64,000 nucleotides of DNA, taken from positions 19,961,001 through 20,025,000 of the forward strand of contig JALGPY010000003.1 of assembly GCA_023055425.1 (NCBI GenBank), written 5' to 3'. Positions 59,719 through 64,000 of the stretch are shown one piece after another. Under the pieces are notes generated by a model. It was not told where the DNA came from and searched no databases. It saw only the letters and a program-made list of their open reading frames with translations. The stretch's first letter is position 1. Every line of letters starts with the position of its first letter. A program made the position numbers and the translations under genes. Source of the stretch: Linanthus parryae (lineage: Eukaryota; Streptophyta; Magnoliopsida; Ericales; Polemoniaceae).

Positions 59719-61356
59719 CTAGCCGCCATCAGCGCAACCCCTCCCCCTCTCCATCGCCTAACAATTGAGGAAGAACACCACACCCACCAGCGCCATCGTG
59801 AGTAGTTGATAGTGTGGGATGGACTTTTACGGGGAGTGTCTGGGGGTTTCGAGGGGCGCAATGTGGTTTTTAAGGGGATGGGTGGTTGAATTGGGCTTGT
59901 GATGGCGGCGATTGGCGGTTTGGGTTTGTGTCGGAGCCAGCCGAAGCGGACGCGATGGGAAGCCCGACCAGAACTCTGTCTTGTCGATCAATTGGCGAGG
60001 ACGAAGACGGTCTCTCTATTTCATCAACGCAGATCTGGAATCGAGATCCGGCGGCGTTGGCAGCGACGAGGTAGCGGTGGCCTTCATCTGAGTTCTTATT
60101 CTTCTTCATCTGTGTTCTTCTTTGAAGATAAAACTCTTAGATTTGGACTTATAAACTTAATTTCTCCTGATGTACTACTCTCTCTACTATCCCTCGAATT
60201 ATTGTTTATGTTGCAAGATCTAAAGTTGCTTAGAGCCTGTTTGGTATCAGCTTAAAATCTCAATAATCAGCTGAAAATAATCTTAAAAAGAAAATTCAGC
60301 TTAACTGAGAATCACAATCTGTTTGGTATGAGTTGAAATTATAGATTACTAACTTGATCCATTCAACAAAATTTAAAGAGCTCCAAATTCAAATAATTGA
60401 ATACTCCCATTTATAAACGAACTGTGATCATGCTAATGTAAAAAAAAATCAAAATTAATTTTCTAGAGATTTTTAGCTGCATAATCCCCAATTTTGGAGA
60501 TTCTACAATTGCACACAGATTATTTTAATCTACAGATTATCAGATTAAAATCTGCATGCATAACAAACAGGATTGTTGAAAAGAGGTCGATTTTAATCCA
60601 ATTGGATTAAAATCTTGGATACCAAACATGCACTTAATTCTACCACTTATTGCACTGACATATAACACTGTCACATTCTTTTGAAATTGTTCTTTCAATG
60701 TTGATTAAAAGAAAGAAGCTTATGTGAGCTTCTATGTGGTTTTTTCTGGGTTGGTGGAAAGATGATGGGGCTAGTCTGATCTAGTTCAATTGAGTGGCTA
60801 TTTGAGATTAATTAGAATAGAAAATGGTGGTTTGCATCGGCATTTTGATGGAGTTCAGGGCTGCTGTGTATTGGTGGTAATTTGGCATGGAGGTCAGAGG
60901 TGAAAATGGTGTTTAGGAGGTGGAGAATGGTGGCTGTGTAGGAAGTTGGTTTGAGAGTGTTGTCAGTGGAGGTTTGACTGTGGAGGTTAATTGGAGAAGT
61001 TGGTGAGTTCTTGAGTTCTAGGTGATTGTTGTGTTTTGGTTATGGAGATATTGTTGGTGTATGGGTGATGGAGAGGTGACAGATTAGGTACAAGTATTGT
61101 AGCTGGGTTCATGGTGGAAAAAATGGTAGAAGGAAGTTTTTTTGGTGGTCGTTGGTATGTTAGGCATTTCAGACACAAATAAGGGTAAAATTGGCAAAAA
61201 AATGTTTAAAAATGACATCTTGGACGAAATTTAACAGAAGGGTGCTAAGTGTCTGTATCTTTTTCCGTTACAGGGGTGGTAAAGTGAATTATCCAAAACA
61301 CAGGGGTGTCGGGTGAAATTTTGCCTAAACATAGGGGTGCAAAGTGGATTTTACCC
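59401..61356. mobile_element. MULE-3: Mutator-like element in CACTA-3
   Basis: The 1956-bp element begins GGGTAAAATCCACTTTGCAC and ends with the reverse complement, with TIRs of roughly 150 bp and a perfect 9-bp TSD AATTATTTT at 59392-59400 and 61357-61365. Its TIR resembles that of MULE-2 (shared CACCCTTGTGTTT-like blocks). No transposase. The interior includes a (TC)n tract at 59677-59718 and a GC-rich frame at about 59886-60255 that may be captured exon sequence of unknown source, ending near a GAGGTAGCGG possible donor. Confidence 0.93.
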
Positions 61357-61380
61357 AATTATTTTCTTTCTGAACAGGTC

Positions 61381-61640
61381 TCAGAACTGGGCGATGGAAG
61401 AAGCAAGTGAATGGGACAAAGAAGACGATGGAGGCGGAGACAAGAGTAGAAGCAGACGACGGCGAGGATGATGGAGGCGGAGATAAGAGTAGAAGAAGAC
61501 GATGTACGCGGAGACAAGAGTATAATCACACGACGGCGAAGACGACGACGACATCAACGGTGAAGACGATGGCGAGGACGACGAAGAATAAACCAGTGGC
61601 AGCGCCGCCACACTTCCAACCCTAGCCGGCCTCAGAATCA
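61381..61640. other. GA-rich, GC-rich patch in CACTA-3
   Basis: Imperfect repeats of GACGATGGAGGCGGAGACAA- and AGAAGACGAC-type units just right of MULE-3. Low complexity; both strands stay open for about 70-115 codons because of composition, so I do not call a gene. Confidence 0.5.
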
Positions 61641-62251
61641 TCATCTCCCTCTGCCTATTTTTCGTATTCTTCAACAATTGATCGTTCCCGTTTGTAACTT
61701 GTTTAATTTTTTCAGATCTGTGACTTTGACTGGACAAATGATGATGTTCATGCTAATTCAATTACCTGTGGTAATCCGGGGTTGTTCTTTAATTTCCGTG
61801 CCGATGGTGTACCGATCAACCAGATCGAGTATCGATCAACAAAATCGAGTACCACCGTAAATAATTGTATTTTGATTAAATAATAGTAATAATAATAATA
61901 ATAATTATTATTCTTATAATAAAAAATGATTATTCAAAAAAAATATAATAAAATTATTAATAATAAACACTATTATTATATTAGAATGAAACTATTACAA
62001 AACTGCGGTTTCTTTAAACCGCAATTTTAAAAATAGCCGAACAAAACCGCTATCAAAACCGCTGTATGAAGAAACCGCTATTTAAATGTCATGAAATTAC
62101 TGTTCGAAACCACGATGAAAGGAAATACAGTTGAATTATAGATAGCGGTTCACAAACCGCCATCAGAACCGCTATTTTATTATTTAATTACGGTTTTGGT
62201 CAGTTATACAACGGTTTCTACGTGCTGTATTAGCTCTAATTTCTAGTAGTG

Positions 62252-62734
62252 AATTACGCATGCCAAACAAGGATGTATTGGTTTAGGGGGAGTATTAGAT
62301 CATATATGCTATGTGAGTGAAAATCTCAAAGCCTTGGAGCAATACATTCCTAGCCTTGGAAGTATTCTTCAAAGCTTTGAAGATTTATGTTGTGTCTGCA
62401 GTTCCCCAAAGCTTTGGACTCCTACTTCAAAGCTTTGGAGAATGAAACTGCTTATTTTGTTCAATAATTGGATCAAATAATTATTGGGGTTATCATAATA
62501 TATATTTGCTGATTATTATAAATGTTCAGAGAATATTCAAAATATCCTAAAATATCTTTTCATATACACTTTTAAATCAATTTTAAAAGATTCCTTTTTG
62601 TACTTAAGTTTGACTCTTTTCCTACTTATAAGGCAAACACTCCGGGATTTTCTCTCTATATTTCTCAATCTCTACCTACGTCACTCTCTCTCTCTCTCTA
62701 AACTCTCTCTATCTCTTCTAAAACCCTAAACCTA
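62252..62734 (+). other. Copia-3 pol end, purine tract and downstream leader
   Basis: The last RNase H codons resume after CACTA-3 and stop at TAG 62284-62286. GGGGGAG (62286-62292) follows. The next 440 bp hold three exact CAAAGCTTTG palindromes (62370, 62407, 62428), a TATA-like CTTATAAGG near 62624 and a (TC)n-rich leader up to an ATG at 62735. It may be the start of the 3' LTR (first bases TA instead of TG) or a spacer before the next frame. Confidence 0.6.
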
Positions 62735-64000
62735 ATGGAGCACAAATCACAGAGGCTTCAACAGAAACTTCAGGGATCACAAATGAGGAAGAAGAGAAGA
62801 GAAAATAGTAAGGCAGAGATAACAATCTATGAATCAGATTCAGAGAGGACTGTCACCATGCAAGAAGTTTCTCCTCCAGCAAATAAGATCATAAAGGAGA
62901 ATTAAGTGCAAGAAAAAGGTTCTGAATCTAAGAATGAACAGGAAGAATTTATGAAGGAATAGGGACAAAGCAAGAATGATCAGGGTGATTAAATTCCAGA
63001 GAAAAAAATGAGGTGAAAAGAAGAATAAGCTTGAACGAGAGAAGAAGGATGATCAGACTCTAAAGAAGAAGAATCTAGAAGAGAAAAAGGATGATCAAAA
63101 TTCATATAAGAAGACAAGAGTTAAGCACAGTGATGTGACGGCAAAGGGAAAAGGGGTTTCTGGACATGGTAAGAATTTACTTCCTGAATCATGGTTCATT
63201 AATTCAGAATTTAGGGGTATTTGGATGGATGGTTATGCATCTTCAAAGATAGCTTACTGCAGTATTATTTCCGAAGAGTTATTGGATAAATTGGATATTG
63301 ATTGCATGAGAAAACTTAGAAATTCATATGTTTAGAAGATGTTAAATCCTACTTCTGAGGCTTATCCTAGGCTAACTAGGTTATTTTATCTGAATCTTGA
63401 ACAAGAGGAGGATGATAGTTATGTCTTAACCTCTAGGGTAGCTGTTGTGGATATCAGGCTGGATCATAAGGTTTTTTCCTGGGTTTTGGGGATTCCTAGG
63501 AAGTATAAGGTTCATGAACATCTTGACATGAAGGAATGTTTAGAAAAAGCTAAGCCCGAGTTCTTTTTAGAGGGTACACCATGTGGACCTAAGAAATTGA
63601 CACATTCCGTGTTAAATTGTGAAGCCAAGATATTGTTTTCTATCATCATGAGGCGTGTTTTCCCTAGAGAACATTCAAAAGAACTGGTAACTGATAGGGT
63701 ATCGTTTCTGATGAATCAAAAGAGAACGATTTCATCAAGCCTAAAGCTGCAACAACACCAAAAGCTTCAACCAATCAGGATTTTTTCAGATTATTGATAG
63801 AATTGAAAATCTGGAAGACGAACTTGAAGATTTAAGGGAAGATCAGTTTGAATTGTCCAAAGAGGTTGTTAAGCTCAACTCTATGGTTACATCTATGGAA
63901 GGGAAGCTAGACTTGATTATCAAAGGTTTGAATCTGGAGAAAATTCCATCTGCTGAAAGTAAGGATGAGGACATCATTGATTCTGACATGGTTATTGGGG
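62735..64000 (+). pseudogene. Retrotransposon-associated frame, 'putative plant transposon protein' type, partial
   Basis: The ATG at 62735 opens a Lys/Glu-rich N-terminus (MEHKSQRLQQKLQGSQMRKK) broken by stops near 62903, 62960 and 62990. A conserved-looking block follows: WFINSEFRGIWMDGYASSKI near 63193, SEELLDKLDIDCMRKL near 63276, a TAG at 63333, then VAVVDIRLDHKVFSWVLGI near 63440 and IIMRRVFPREHSKE near 63645. After a frame change near 63720 a coiled coil runs to the window edge (IENLEDELEDLREDQFELSK). Proteins of this kind accompany plant LTR retrotransposons; their role is not known to me. It lies after pol, the place of the extra frame in SIRE-type elements. It continues beyond the window. 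Confidence 0.6.

Larger units (their letters stand above)
56488..62251. mobile_element. CACTA-3: 5.8-kb CACTA element
   Basis: Ends CACTACTAGAAATTGGGG (56488) and, on the other strand, CACTACTAGAAATTAGAG (62251), with a 3-bp TSD AAT at 56485-56487 and 62252-62254. Subterminal AACCGCTAT / ATAGCGGTT motifs repeat at 56530-56745 and 61995-62210, typical of CACTA ends. The terminal 14 bp match CACTA-1 closely, but the subterminal motif differs, so it is a separate family. It contains MULE-3 and decayed minus-strand frames; no Tnp2 domain is seen. Confidence 0.93.
22860..64000 (+). mobile_element. Copia-3: host retrotransposon of the nest
   Basis: Plus-strand pieces of one decayed copia element occur at 22860-25672, 34177-34906, 53527-56487 and 62252 onward. 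They are separated by Copia-4, CACTA-1 and CACTA-3, each with an exact TSD. Across each gap the protein reading continues: gag coiled coil over Copia-4, the protease/integrase boundary over CACTA-1, the RNase H tail over CACTA-3. The primer site is at 24323. A further frame after pol suggests a SIRE-like layout (inference). The right LTR lies outside the window, so the total length is unknown. Confidence 0.85.

Noticed and set aside
59646..60255. Several overlapping frames on both strands in MULE-3 as a host gene
   Set aside because: They overlap on both strands, include a (TC)n run and lie inside a defined transposon; at most they are captured fragments.
61407..61737. Opposed open frames at the right flank of MULE-3
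   Set aside because: GA/TC-rich repeats keep both strands open; the translations are Ser/Pro- or Arg/Lys/Glu-rich and not conserved-looking.
1..64000. CRISPR arrays, tRNA or rRNA genes, bacterial-type systems
   Set aside because: No regular repeat-spacer array, no tRNA A/B-box pattern and no rRNA segment were seen; all larger structures are plant transposons or plant genes.

Overview
The window is nuclear DNA from a flowering plant, probably a eudicot. Two intron-bearing family-1 UDP-glycosyltransferases (plant PSPG box), plant-type Ty1/copia, CACTA, Mutator-like and Helitron elements and a WRKY transcription-factor fragment all point that way. The species cannot be named from the sequence. 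I see no tRNA, rRNA, CRISPR or bacterial operon structure.

Layout. 1-3900: 3' part of a decayed Ale/Retrofit-like copia element, followed by a small fold-back repeat. 6054-7928 (minus): intact two-exon UDP-glycosyltransferase, UGT-1. 8505-14345: cluster of three related Helitron copies in alternating orientation, one carrying a 1.1-kb Mutator-like element with a perfect 9-bp target-site duplication (TSD). 15190-17812: minus-strand copia tail and LTR interrupted by a 1.7-kb non-autonomous LTR element. 20203-21736 (minus): second intact glycosyltransferase, UGT-2, a diverged duplicate of UGT-1 with the same intron position and phase.

From about 22.86 kb to the window end is one deep transposon nest. 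The host is a decayed copia element (Copia-3). It was interrupted by a young copia element (Copia-4, 25673-34176, LTRs differing by about four substitutions and one 10-bp indel, TSD TTCAA), an 18.6-kb CACTA element (CACTA-1, 34907-53526, TSD AAG) and a 5.8-kb CACTA element (CACTA-3, 56488-62251, TSD AAT). CACTA-1 itself carries a Mutator-like element in an intron of its transposase gene (41336-43206) and a second CACTA element (CACTA-2, 46037-51419, TSD ATA). CACTA-3 carries a third Mutator-like element (59401-61356). At each Copia-3 insertion the host reading frame continues across the junction once one TSD copy is discounted.

The most notable cargo is in CACTA-2: a minus-strand, intron-containing piece of a group IId WRKY gene, plus a 42-bp minisatellite whose units each hold two hairpins. 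The two glycosyltransferases are the only apparently functional host genes. They lack a shared regulatory arrangement and should act independently as cytosolic small-molecule glucosyltransferases. Everything else is mobile DNA or unassigned spacer.
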